From assembly GCF_000826685.1 (NCBI RefSeq), contig NZ_JROO01000048.1:1-62864 (forward strand): a stretch of DNA of 62,864 nt. The letters run 5' to 3'. Both the position numbers and the translations under genes were made by a program. Positions 10,234-18,543 of the stretch are shown here, one piece after another. The notes beneath the pieces were generated by a model. That model saw nothing but the letters and a program-made list of their open reading frames with translations, ran no database searches and was not told the origin of the DNA. The stretch's first letter is position 1. The number at the start of each line of letters is the position of its first letter. This DNA is from Streptomonospora alba. GTDB taxonomy: Bacteria > Actinomycetota > Actinomycetes > Streptosporangiales > Streptosporangiaceae.

Positions 10234-10767
10234 TCAGATACGCAGTTCCTCCGGCTGGAACGCCGCCCGGTAGTCGAACCCCTCCGCCGCCACGCGCTCC
10301 CCGGCGCCGCGGTCGACGATGACCGCGACTCCGGCCACCTGGGCCCCCGCTTCGCGCAGCGCCTCCACCGCCGTGAGCACCGAACCGCCCGTCGTCGACG
10401 TGTCCTCCACCGCCAGCACGCGGCGCCCGGCCACATCCGGTCCCTCGATCCGGCGCTGCAGTCCGTGCGCCTTGCCCTCCTTGCGCACCACGAACGCGTC
10501 GAGGCGGCGCCCCTGCGCGGCGGCGGCGTGCAGCATCGCCGTGGCGACCGGGTCGGCGCCCAGAGTCAGCCCGCCCACCGCGTCGTAGTCCAGATCGGCG
10601 GTGGCCGCCAGCATCGCCCGGCCCACCAGCGGTGCGCTCGCGCCGTCGAGGGTCACCTGTCGCAGGTCGACGTAGTAGTCGGCCTCCGCGCCCGAGGAGA
10701 GGGTGACCCGGCCGTGCACCACGGCCTTATCGTTGATGTGTCGAAGGAGTTCGTCGCGGTCGCTCAT
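10234..10767 (-). CDS. pyrE: Orotate phosphoribosyltransferase
   Basis: Transfers orotate to PRPP to form OMP in pyrimidine synthesis. 177 residues, typical of actinobacterial PyrE. The PRPP-binding loop VLAVEDTSTTGGSVLTAVEAL is intact, as are FVVRKEGKAHGLQ and GGLTLGADPVATAML. Start ATG at 10767; upstream frame extension is not family-like. Convergent with the membrane-protein gene at 9704 and divergent from cutA. Confidence 0.95.
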   Translation of the reverse strand: MSDRDELLRHINDKAVVHGRVTLSSGAEADYYVDLRQVTLDGASAPLVGRAMLAATADLDYDAVGGLTLGADPVATAMLHAAAAQGRRLDAFVVRKEGKAHGLQRRIEGPDVAGRRVLAVEDTSTTGGSVLTAVEALREAGAQVAGVAVIVDRGAGERVAAEGFDYRAAFQPEELRI

Positions 10768-10869
10768 GATCACCGAGCCTAGAGTGCGCGGGCCACCGCT
10801 CGCAGCGCCAGGGCAGCGGGTCGGCGTCGGCGGCGGCGATGAGGCGAGCAGCGGATCGGAGTGCCCCTG

Positions 10870-11211
10870 ATGGCCGAGGAACGCGGCGACGCGGGCGCGA
10901 GCGTGCGCGTCGAGACGACCAGCGACACCCGCGAATCGGCGGACGATCTCGCGCGCTCGGTGGTCGACCGGAACCTGGTGGCGTGCGCCCAGGTCGAGGC
11001 GGCCATCACCAGCTACTACCGCTGGGAGGGCGAGATCTGCGCCGACCAGGAATGGCGCGTGGTGATGAAGACCCCGCGCGACCGCCTGCCCGACCTGGTC
11101 GAGCACCTGCGGTCGGTGCACCGCTACGAGGTCCCCGAGATCATCGCCGTGCCCATCGAGGGCGGCAACCCCGCCTACCTCGACTGGCTCGTCGAAGAGA
11201 CCCGGCCCTGA
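10870..11211 (+). CDS. cutA: CutA-type divalent-ion tolerance protein
   Basis: A 113-residue CutA1 family protein, usually a small trimeric ferredoxin-like protein linked to metal tolerance. Conserved blocks are LVACAQVEAAITSYYRWEGEI, EWRVVMKTPRDRLPDLVEHL and HRYEVPEIIAVPIEGGNPAYLDWL. The ATG at 10870 has GGAG eight bases upstream; GTG at 10861 is less well placed. The next gene starts ~20 bases after the stop, so the pair is probably cotranscribed. Confidence 0.9.
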   Translation: MAEERGDAGASVRVETTSDTRESADDLARSVVDRNLVACAQVEAAITSYYRWEGEICADQEWRVVMKTPRDRLPDLVEHLRSVHRYEVPEIIAVPIEGGNPAYLDWLVEETRP

Positions 11212-11231
11212 CAGCCCCGCAGGCCGGCCTG

Positions 11232-11843
11232 GTGCTGCTGCACAGCCCGCTGGAGGAACCCGACGCACTGCGCGGCGTGCGCGACGCGCTGCGCGGCCTG
11301 GGCGCGCACGCGGACCTGGCCGAGATCACCGACGACGACGGACCGCCCTATGCGGCGCGCTACATCGCCCGCGCCGCGCTGGAGATCCGCCGGCACGCCC
11401 CGCCCGCCCCTGTGGTGCTGGCGGCGCATGGCGAGGCCGGGCCCCTGCTGCCGCAGATCGGCGCAGCCCAGCGCGCCGCCCACCGGCCGGTGGGCGGCTA
11501 CCTGTTCGTCGACGCGCTGCTGCCCCAGCCGGGCTCGCGCACCCGCGCCGAGCTGCGTACGACCCAGCTCGGCACCGAAGCTCCGGTCCCGCAGGCGCCG
11601 GGCCCGGCGCGTGAGCGCCCCGCGGCGTTCGCCACCGAGCCGCTGCCGATGGTGGCCGACTGGCCCGACGCCCCCTGCGGCTACCTGCTCACCGCAGACG
11701 GCCCGGCCGCCGGCGCGCGCCTGGCCGAGCTGCGCGGCTGGCCGGTGCTGGACCGCTCGGGCGCCGAACCGCAGGGTGCTGCGGGAGGAGCCGAACCCGA
11801 GGCCGTGGCGGCCGATCTCCTGGAGCTGCTGCGCACGCTCTGA
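11232..11843 (+). CDS. Alpha/beta-hydrolase-like protein lacking the nucleophile serine
   Basis: About 203 residues. VVLAAHGEAGPLLPQIGAA followed by GYLFVDALLPQPG resembles the nucleophile-elbow strand and next strand of small alpha/beta hydrolases (typically VLVGHSGAGPLLP... YVFVDAGLP). Here the elbow reads HGEAG, with Gly where Ser is expected, so hydrolase activity is doubtful. The start is taken as GTG 11232, the first in-frame start codon after cutA; an earlier start overlapping the cutA end is possible. Function unknown. Followed by a strong hairpin. Confidence 0.55.
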   Translation: MLLHSPLEEPDALRGVRDALRGLGAHADLAEITDDDGPPYAARYIARAALEIRRHAPPAPVVLAAHGEAGPLLPQIGAAQRAAHRPVGGYLFVDALLPQPGSRTRAELRTTQLGTEAPVPQAPGPARERPAAFATEPLPMVADWPDAPCGYLLTADGPAAGARLAELRGWPVLDRSGAEPQGAAGGAEPEAVAADLLELLRTL

Positions 11844-11957
11844 TGCGCCCGGTCGCCGACGCTCAGGGAACGCTCGGAGCGGGCCCCGAGGGGCTGCGGC
11901 GACGGCACTGCCGGAGTTCCGGTCCGTGTACGTGGTTCTGCGAACGCGAAGAGTAGC

Positions 11958-11993
11958 GGAGGCGCGTCCGCCTCCCCATGCGGACGCGCCTCC
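11958..11993. terminator. Perfect 13-bp hairpin downstream of the cutA unit
   Basis: GGAGGCGCGTCCG (11958-11970) pairs with 11981-11993, 10-nt loop. A second short hairpin (CCGGGGCG/CGCCCCGG) follows at once. It lies in the 370-base spacer between convergent genes ending at 11843 and 12214 and may serve both; I see no gene in the spacer. Confidence 0.7.
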
Positions 11994-12213
11994 CGGGGCG
12001 CTGCTGCGCCCCGGCCACCGGCCGGCGGGTGCGGCCGCCCTTCTCCTCGGGGCCAGAAGGCCGCCGCCTGGCCGGTGGCTGTGCCGGAGACCGTGCTCCG
12101 GCTTCCCGGCCTGTCCGCCCGCCCCTCAACGGGCGCGTCGGCCGGGGGCCGCCGATCGGGTCCCGCCCCCTCAAGCGGGACCGCGCTGGGACCGGCGGCG
12201 CTGGGAATGGTTC

Positions 12214-12963
12214 TCAGAGAGGCGGCGGTCTCCCCACGTCGTCGACCAGGGCCAGCGCCTCGCCGCAGCCCGGCGGCAGCGCGAGGCTCCACACTCGTGC
12301 GCCGTGCTCGGCGAACACCTCGGAGTGCAGCCGGTGCAGCCGCTCCTTCGAACCGGCGGCGGCCGGGGTCAGCACCGCCATCCGGCTGCCGCCCAGCAGG
12401 GCCAGCGACTCCCCTTCGGTGAAGGACCGGCTCAGCTCGTGACCGAGCACGATCAGCCGCGCGGTGCGCCGCCAGGGGTCCAGCCCTTCGGGCAGCGCCA
12501 CGACCACCAGCCGGTGCTCCGCCGGCCCGGCGGGGCCGCCGGCGCCCCGGTACAACTCGCTGATGCGGGTGCGCAGGTAGGCGGCCGAGGCCAGCCCGGT
12601 GAGCGGGTCCCTGCAGTCGTCACCGGAGCGGCCGCCGTCGACCCACCCGGACGCCAGCGCGGTGATCAGGTCGAACGGGGGCTGGGCGCCGCCGAGGGCG
12701 TCGAACAGGGCGGCGAGGTCGGTAAGCGTGTCGCCGATGGACATGTCGGCGCGCGCCCGGGCCTGCCCGAGCCGCTCGCAGGCGTCGGGCAGGCCCTCGC
12801 CGCGCACGATCGCCGTGCATACCGCCTCGACAGCCGGTGTCCACCAGTCGCCATGCGGCTCGCCGCGCCTCTCGCGACTGCGCCGAGCCCACAGGTCCCG
12901 CAGTCGGCGGCCCGTCGCCAGGTCGCCGTCCACGTCGCAGCCGCCGGTGTCGCGTCCCCACAT
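12214..12963 (-). CDS. Degenerate GGDEF-domain protein
   Basis: 249 residues with no membrane segment. The stretch DPLTGLASAAYLRTRISELYR at residues ~118-138 is the classic entry to a GGDEF domain (consensus DPLTGLxNR). The remainder keeps the domain's strand pattern (HRLVVVALPEG; SRMAVLTPAAAGSKERL), but no GGDEF/GGEEF catalytic motif is visible where it should fall. I infer a non-catalytic, perhaps signalling or scaffold, role. The gene diverges from the ECF sigma gene (spacer 12964-13208), so the two could share a regulatory region. Confidence 0.6.
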   Translation of the reverse strand: MWGRDTGGCDVDGDLATGRRLRDLWARRSRERRGEPHGDWWTPAVEAVCTAIVRGEGLPDACERLGQARARADMSIGDTLTDLAALFDALGGAQPPFDLITALASGWVDGGRSGDDCRDPLTGLASAAYLRTRISELYRGAGGPAGPAEHRLVVVALPEGLDPWRRTARLIVLGHELSRSFTEGESLALLGGSRMAVLTPAAAGSKERLHRLHSEVFAEHGARVWSLALPPGCGEALALVDDVGRPPPL

Positions 12964-13208
12964 CTGTGCTCTGCTCCCTCGTCCAGGTGCGCGGCGCCGC
13001 GTGCGGCGCCTTCACCCTTATTCACGGAGTTCGGTGGCGGCTATGACGCGAGTGCGGGAACATTTTTTCTACGGCGTTCTCTGCGGCCGCACTCTCCCCT
13101 CGTAATCCGGCGGAGCAGAGACCCCCTCAGCACTCGACAGCCCCGCTGTGCACCTCGGCCCCCGAGGCATCGGCCGCATAGCGGACAGCGATCCGAAAAG
13201 GGCGGCGC

Positions 13209-14831
13209 ATGACCGAACCCCAAAGCGAAAACGCAGAGCTGCTCATCGGAGACAGCGAGTTGCTCGCGCGGGTTCGCGACGGCGACACCGGCGCTTACGA
13301 GGAGCTCTACACGCGCCACACGGGCGCGGCCCGCGGACTGGCCCGCCAGCTCGTCCGCAGCGAGAGCGAGGTCGACGACGCCGTCGCCGAGACCTTCGCG
13401 CGCGTATTGGCCGTGCTGGGGCGCGGCGGCGGACCCACCGACGGGTTCCGGCCCTATCTGCTGACGGCGCTGCGCCATGTCGTCTACGACAGGTTCCGCG
13501 GGGAGAAGCGCCAGGTCGCCACCGACGACATGGAGGTCTTCGACTCCGGCGAACCCTTCGTCGACCCGGCCGTGGCCGGATTGGAGCGCTCGCTGATCGC
13601 CCGCGCCTACCTCTCCCTGCCCGAGCGCTGGCAGGCGGTGCTGTGGTACACGGAGATCGAGGGGTACAAGCCCGCCGACGCCGCCCCCAACCTGGGGATG
13701 AACCCCAACAGCGTCGCGGCGCTGGCTTACCGGGCGCGCGAAGGGCTGCGCCAGGCCTACCTGCAGATGCACCTGGCCGGCGGCGCCGCCGAGGCCTGCC
13801 GGCCGACCGTCGGCAAGCTCGGGTCCTACGTGCGCGGCGGGCTCGCCAAGCGCGAGACCTCCTCGGTGGACCGCCACCTCGACGATTGCGGCAACTGCCG
13901 CGAGGTCTGCGCCGAGCTGGCGGACGTCAACGCCGGACTGCGCGGGATCGTGCTGCCGCTGGTGGCCGGTCCGGCCGCGGCAGGCTACCTGGCCGCGGGG
14001 GGCGGGGTCCCCGCCGGCGTCTTCGGCTGGTGGCAGCAGATGCCCGAGAACGTCCAGCAGGCGGCGGGCGGCACGGCCGTGGCGGCGACGGTCGCGGCGG
14101 TGGCGTTCGCACTGGTCAGCAACGAGGAGCCGGTGGAGAGCACCCCGTCGACCGACCCTCCGGCCGCCGCGGAGGCGCCCGCGCAGCCGGAGCCGCCCGC
14201 CCCCGAACCGCCCGCCCCCGAGCCGCCGCAGCCCGACGCCCCGCCCGCCGACGACCCGCCGTCGGCGTCGGACGACAAGGAGCCGCCTGCGCGCGAGGCG
14301 GCGAGCAGCGCGCCTCCGCCCGAGGAGGAGCCCGCCCCCGAACCGCCGCCGCAGCCCGACGCCCCGCCGGAGGCCCCGGCTCCGCAGCCCGAGGAGCCGC
14401 CGGACGCACCGGCGTCCCCCGCCCCACCGGAGCCGCCGGCCTTCAATCCGCCCGGCGCCGCTCAGCCGCCCGCCGACCCGCCGCCCTTCCAGCAGGACGG
14501 ATTCGATCCGCCCGGGGTCGCCGACCCCCCTGCGAACCCGCCGCCCGCTCGACCGGGCAACGGAGGGGGCAGCGGGCCGGGGGCCCAGCCGCCGGGCCTC
14601 GCCGAGCAGGGCGCCCCCGCTCCGCCGGGTCAGGCGGACCGGGGGGCCTTCGCCCCGCCCCGCGCGCGGAGCCCTCAGGCCTTCGCGCCGGTTTCGGCCG
14701 CCGGGCCGGCCCGCATGCAGTCGGCTCGCAGTGTGCCGCTGGCCTGGACCGACGCGTGCCCGCGGGGCGACGGTGAGTGGCGGGCGGCATACAAAGCCGC
14801 GCAGACTTGGTTAGGCTGTGGCGCGGCCTAG
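13209..14831 (+). CDS. ECF sigma factor fused to zinc finger, membrane segments and proline-rich tail
   Basis: 540 residues. Residues ~15-185 are sigma-70 region 2 (YEELYTRHTGAARGLARQLV ... ETFARVLAVL) and region 4 (LPERWQAVLWYTEIEGYKPADAA). A zinc-binding-anti-sigma-like element HLDDCGNCREVC (~220-231) follows, then two hydrophobic stretches (LPLVAGPAAAGYLAAGG; AVAATVAAVAFALVS) and a ~200-residue Pro/Glu/Ala-rich region, ending with a Cys-containing element (DACPRGDGEW ... TWLGCGAA). This is the layout of ECF groups in which the sigma factor carries its own tethered anti-sigma and extracellular domain (ECF53-like). It starts a plus-strand set with the NYN and helical-repeat genes (85- and 55-base gaps). 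Confidence 0.8.
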   Translation: MTEPQSENAELLIGDSELLARVRDGDTGAYEELYTRHTGAARGLARQLVRSESEVDDAVAETFARVLAVLGRGGGPTDGFRPYLLTALRHVVYDRFRGEKRQVATDDMEVFDSGEPFVDPAVAGLERSLIARAYLSLPERWQAVLWYTEIEGYKPADAAPNLGMNPNSVAALAYRAREGLRQAYLQMHLAGGAAEACRPTVGKLGSYVRGGLAKRETSSVDRHLDDCGNCREVCAELADVNAGLRGIVLPLVAGPAAAGYLAAGGGVPAGVFGWWQQMPENVQQAAGGTAVAATVAAVAFALVSNEEPVESTPSTDPPAAAEAPAQPEPPAPEPPAPEPPQPDAPPADDPPSASDDKEPPAREAASSAPPPEEEPAPEPPPQPDAPPEAPAPQPEEPPDAPASPAPPEPPAFNPPGAAQPPADPPPFQQDGFDPPGVADPPANPPPARPGNGGGSGPGAQPPGLAEQGAPAPPGQADRGAFAPPRARSPQAFAPVSAAGPARMQSARSVPLAWTDACPRGDGEWRAAYKAAQTWLGCGAA

Positions 14832-14916
14832 GTATAGGCCCGGTGCCGAACGCCGGCAGGACCGGGAGCGTGGATATCGCTCCGGCAGACGAAGCAACGG
14901 GAAGGGGCGGTGTCGC

Positions 14917-16716
14917 GTGGATCGCTGCGCGCTATTCGTAGACGCCGGCTACCTCCTCGCCGACGGTGCGATGGCAGTGCACGGAACCCGCAACCGCGAT
15001 TCCGTGTCATGGGACTACGCCGGTCTGGCTCAACTCCTCAACGAAGTTGCGCGCGACCGCACGCAGCTCCCGCTGTTGCGCTGCTACTGGTACGAGGCGA
15101 CCACCGACGGCCGCCGCAGCCAGGAGCAGGACGGAATCGCGGACATTCCCGGTATCAAATTCAGGGCTGCGCGAATCCGTCCGGGCAGACGGGAGGGCGT
15201 CGAAAGCTACGTCCAGCGGGACCTGACCACCCTCGCGCGCACAGGAGTGCTGTGCGAGGCGGTCCTCGTCAGCGCCGACGAGGACATGGCACAGGTCGTG
15301 TCGGACGTGCAGGACCTGGGCGTCCGCGTCACCGCCGTGCACATCTCGGTCGAGGGGAACTGGACGATCTCGCGGGCGCTGCGCCGCGAGTGCGACGACC
15401 TGATCGAGATCGGCGCCGGCCACCTGCGCCCGCACGTCACACCGCTGACGGGCGTGGGTGAGGAGGACCCGGCCGAGACGACCGCGCCGCTGAGCAACGG
15501 GCGTTCGCAGAGCCCGCCGGAGATGCCGCGCCGGCCCGTGGCCTCCAACCCGCAGCCGGGCCGCGTCGAGCCGGCGGCGGCCAACTCGGGCGGCTACGAG
15601 CCCGCCTTCGCCGGAACCGGCGGGCAGCCGGCGATGTCGGGCAGTGCGATGGACCAGCTGCGCGCGATGCAGCAGACCCTCGCCGAGCAGCGCGGCGGCG
15701 ACCACCTCGCCCCGCAGGGCGGCGCCGAGCCGCAGCGCAGCTCGCACTCGGGCCCCATCGACGCCAACGGCTTCCCCTCGGGCGGCCAGACGCCGCCGCA
15801 CGTCGGCGGTACCGGTGCGCACGCCGGGATGTCCGGTGCCCAGCCGCCGGGCGCCGAGTCCGGCTACCAGATGCCGCCCAGCACCGGCGGCCACCCGGGC
15901 ATGCGGGGCGTGCAGGACCCCTACGGCGTGCAGGACCCCTACGGGCAGCCGCCGCAGGCCCGCCAGGCGCCGCCGCAGCACCAGCCGGGACCGCCGACCG
16001 GCGGCCATCCCGCCCCGGGCCACCCCGCTCAGAACAACCCGAACGGCGGGTATCCCCACCAGGGCCCACCTGCGCCGGGCCACCCCAGCGGGGGCTACCC
16101 CGCGCAGGGGTACCCGACCGGCGGCCATCCGGCCCACGGGCATCCCACCGGGGCGCACACCTCGATGGCCGGTCATCAGTACGAGCGCGAGAACCCGCCG
16201 CCAGCCCGGAACACGCCACCTCCCGGACCGGACCCCCGATACGGGCACACCGGCGAAAACCCGGGGTACGGAGGTAACAGCGGCCCAAACCCTACGGTTG
16301 GGGCCAGTACGGAGACTGACTCCCGTTTCGGGAGTCCCGGCGGAACCCGGTCCGGTTCCGCCGGGGGTACTGGCCCCCAGCCCGACCACCGCATCCAGCA
16401 CGGCCCCTCAACCGACCCCACCCCCAGCCTGGGGCCGCCCCCCGCCTCCGGCGGGAGGGCGCCCGCGAACACGATCGAGGACGCGGTGAATGTCGCGCAC
16501 CGTGAGGGGAACGACTTCGCCGAGTCGATCGCCCGCGATGCCCCCGCGCTGTGGATGGAGGCGGTTCTGGTGCGCCGCCCGCGTATGCCTTCCGACCTGG
16601 AGGCGCGCCTGCTGCAGGGATCCGCGCTACCGATCGACTTCCTGCTCCGCGACGAGGTCCGCGACGCTTTGCGGCAGGGGTTCTGGGGCGCGCTGGAGCG
16701 CGCGGCCAGAGGATGA
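14917..16716 (+). CDS. NYN (PIN-like/LabA) domain protein with long Pro/Gly/His-rich linker
   Basis: 599 residues in three parts. Residues ~1-175 are an NYN/DUF88 domain: CALFVDAGYLL at the start and EAVLVSADEDMAQVVSDVQDLG, the acidic residues expected of the PIN-like metal site. Residues ~180-520 are low-complexity with repeated GGHPxxGHP/GGYPxQG units. The C-terminal ~75 residues (NTIEDAVNVAHREGNDFAES ... LLRDEVRDALRQGFWGAL) form a compact helical domain. NYN domains are usually RNases or RNA-binding; that role is inferred. Start GTG 14917 preceded by AAGGGG. Second gene of the sigma-factor set. Confidence 0.75.
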   Translation: MDRCALFVDAGYLLADGAMAVHGTRNRDSVSWDYAGLAQLLNEVARDRTQLPLLRCYWYEATTDGRRSQEQDGIADIPGIKFRAARIRPGRREGVESYVQRDLTTLARTGVLCEAVLVSADEDMAQVVSDVQDLGVRVTAVHISVEGNWTISRALRRECDDLIEIGAGHLRPHVTPLTGVGEEDPAETTAPLSNGRSQSPPEMPRRPVASNPQPGRVEPAAANSGGYEPAFAGTGGQPAMSGSAMDQLRAMQQTLAEQRGGDHLAPQGGAEPQRSSHSGPIDANGFPSGGQTPPHVGGTGAHAGMSGAQPPGAESGYQMPPSTGGHPGMRGVQDPYGVQDPYGQPPQARQAPPQHQPGPPTGGHPAPGHPAQNNPNGGYPHQGPPAPGHPSGGYPAQGYPTGGHPAHGHPTGAHTSMAGHQYERENPPPARNTPPPGPDPRYGHTGENPGYGGNSGPNPTVGASTETDSRFGSPGGTRSGSAGGTGPQPDHRIQHGPSTDPTPSLGPPPASGGRAPANTIEDAVNVAHREGNDFAESIARDAPALWMEAVLVRRPRMPSDLEARLLQGSALPIDFLLRDEVRDALRQGFWGALERAARG

Positions 16717-16771
16717 GCGCCGAGGGCGCGCACCGCGGATCGACGATGTTGGGGAGCGAGGGAGGGTGGCA

Positions 16772-17356
16772 GTGACCCGCGTGACGACGGCCGATCTCGA
16801 CAGGCTCGAATTCCGTGCCGTCCAGTCCGGCGACCATGTCGACGTCGCCCTGGAGCTTCTCGGCCTGGCCAACAGCGTCGACGCCGACAGCGAGATCTCG
16901 CGTGCGGAGATCTTCGTGCGTGCCGGCGAGCAGTGGGAGATGGCCCAGGAGTTCGAGCGCGCCTCGGCCGCCTACCAGCGCGCCATCGACGACGGCGGCA
17001 CCACCATCATCGACGCCCGCGCCCTGCAGGCCGGCGCACTTCTGGAGCTCGACATGGTCGACTCCGCCTACGCCCAACTGGAGCGGTTGCACGCCGAGGG
17101 GCCGCGCAACCTGCCGACGTTCATCCACATCGCCGAGACCCTCCAGGCCCACGGCGACCTCACCGGTGCCCACACCTGGGCCACCCAGGGAATCGAGCGC
17201 TTCCGCCACCAGGGTGTCACGGCCTACGTCCACGACCTCCTGCTGGAGCTGCTGCGTGCCAGGTTCCGCATCCGTGTGGACCTGGGGCTGGACGAGGACG
17301 CATTCGACCGCCTGCTCGACGAGTGGAAACCCTCCAGCCACCCCGACAGCCCCTGA
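16772..17356 (+). CDS. TPR-like helical-repeat protein
   Basis: 194 residues, soluble, made of paired helices such as GEQWEMAQEFERASAAYQRA and ALLELDMVDSAYAQLERLHAEGP, resembling tetratricopeptide repeats; a protein-interaction adaptor is the likely role. Start GTG 16772 has GGAGG six bases upstream; GTG 16766 is the alternative. It follows the NYN gene by 55 bases, which suggests cotranscription with the sigma/NYN genes. Specific function unknown. A short GC hairpin follows at 17367-17404. Confidence 0.65.
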   Translation: MTRVTTADLDRLEFRAVQSGDHVDVALELLGLANSVDADSEISRAEIFVRAGEQWEMAQEFERASAAYQRAIDDGGTTIIDARALQAGALLELDMVDSAYAQLERLHAEGPRNLPTFIHIAETLQAHGDLTGAHTWATQGIERFRHQGVTAYVHDLLLELLRARFRIRVDLGLDEDAFDRLLDEWKPSSHPDSP

Positions 17357-17366
17357 CGCCGCCCAC

Positions 17367-17404
17367 CCGCCGCCGCGGGCCCCGCGCCCTCCGGCCGGCG
17401 GCGG
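17367..17404 (+). terminator. GC hairpin after the helical-repeat gene
   Basis: CCGCCGCCG (17367-17375) pairs with CGGCGGCGG (17396-17404). It lies 11 bases past the stop, in the spacer with the convergent HAD gene. The sequence is simple enough to occur by chance. Confidence 0.4.
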
Positions 17405-17494
17405 TGCGTGCGCCCAGGGCGGCAGGCAAGCCGGGGTGAACGGCGCGTCGGCCTTCCGACGACTGTTGGGGGCGGACGTCGCGCGCCCACCCGA

Positions 17495-18154
17495 TCAGGC
17501 CGCCGCTACCGACTCCCGGGCGCGGGCGTAGGCCTCCAGCAGGCTGGTGCCGCTGTATTCGGCACGGGCGATCCCGGCGAGGTGCCGGTCGGCGTTGACG
17601 GCGACACTGTGGGCGACGTGGCCGAAGAGCGGGGCGTCGGACCGGGAGTCGCCGTAGGCCACACACCGCTGCAGCGGGATGCCGGCCGCCTCCCGGCTCT
17701 CCTCGACGATGCGCACCTTGTCCTGGGGCACGAGAATCGCTTCGGGGTCCAGCGGGCGGGCGAAGGGCAGGGGCGGGAACCGGGAGGCCGCGACGTCGTC
17801 GAAGCCGAAGTCGAGCAGCCTGCGGGCGAAGAAGTCCGGGGACATCGTGACGACGATCGAGCGCTCGCCGCGCTCCCGGATGTCGGCGCACACCTCGGCG
17901 ATGCCGTCGAGGAAGGGGGCGCCCGAGAACGCCAGGTCGACGTGCTCCTCGGTGAGGACGTGCTCCTCGGTGAGGTCGGACCACATGGCGTGCAGGGTCG
18001 CCGCGAACGCCTTGGTGTCGATCTCCCCGGCGCTGAACGCGCGCTCCAGGTCCAGCAGTTCGGTCTCGGTCCCGCAGGCGCGCGCGACCTCTACGGCTGC
18101 GCTGGTGCCGTGGATGAGGGTGCCGTCCATGTCGAAGACGTGCAGGAGAGTCAT
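17495..18154 (-). CDS. HAD-superfamily phosphatase (phosphoserine-phosphatase-like)
   Basis: 219 residues. Motif I is FDMDGTLI near the N-terminus (nucleophile Asp, acid/base Asp), motif II is IVVTMSPDFF, and motif IV is VAYGDSRSDAPLF. The C1-type helical cap and the layout resemble SerB/HAD-IB hydrolases. The substrate cannot be assigned from sequence. The start is the ATG at 18154 (MTLLHVFDMDGT). Within the cap a six-residue LTEEHV is tandemly duplicated by an exact 18-bp repeat (17939-17974). Confidence 0.8.
   Translation of the reverse strand: MTLLHVFDMDGTLIHGTSAAVEVARACGTETELLDLERAFSAGEIDTKAFAATLHAMWSDLTEEHVLTEEHVDLAFSGAPFLDGIAEVCADIRERGERSIVVTMSPDFFARRLLDFGFDDVAASRFPPLPFARPLDPEAILVPQDKVRIVEESREAAGIPLQRCVAYGDSRSDAPLFGHVAHSVAVNADRHLAGIARAEYSGTSLLEAYARARESVAAA
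17939..17974. repeat. 18-bp tandem duplication inside the HAD gene
   Basis: GACGTGCTCCTCGGTGAG occurs twice back to back (17939-17956, 17957-17974). It duplicates LTEEHV in frame in the protein. An exact nucleotide repeat suggests a recent event or an assembly artefact. Confidence 0.85.
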
Positions 18155-18543
18155 GGCGCCCGTCCTACCATCCGGTCGTGGACGGTGTCGCACGGTTTTC
18201 GCGCCCCGGAGCCGGGGCGGATCACCGGCGTCGACTCCGGGGCGTGCCGCCGCACCGCCCGGTCCCGCCGATGGCGGTTCCGGTCGGTCGAAAGCCTGGT
18301 CACGGGGGTCGCTGCGCTCGTCACCGCACGCCATGTCCGCTTTGTTCTGGTCTGGGATGATGTCTGTGCGATCCGACAATCGCGGTGGTCTCCCGTGCGG
18401 CGATCGGACAAGTGTGCCCGGCGAACAACTCGACGAGGTATCGAAGGCGGCTCTAGTTCACTGCGGACATTGCCCCGGGGCTGGACCGGCCGCGAGTATC
18501 CATTCATCGCCCGTAGACCGGCCAGCGCAGAAAGGGGAGCCGA
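18155..18543. other. Divergent spacer upstream of putP
   Basis: 389 bases between the HAD gene (minus) and putP (plus). It probably contains both promoters. I found no clear palindrome or riboswitch-like structure. AAAGGGGAG at its right end is the putP ribosome-binding site. Confidence 0.4.

Noticed and set aside
13148-14776. A 542-codon plus-strand frame overlapping the ECF sigma gene
   Set aside because: Arg/Gly/Ala-rich shadow in another phase; the ECF frame has recognisable sigma regions 2 and 4.
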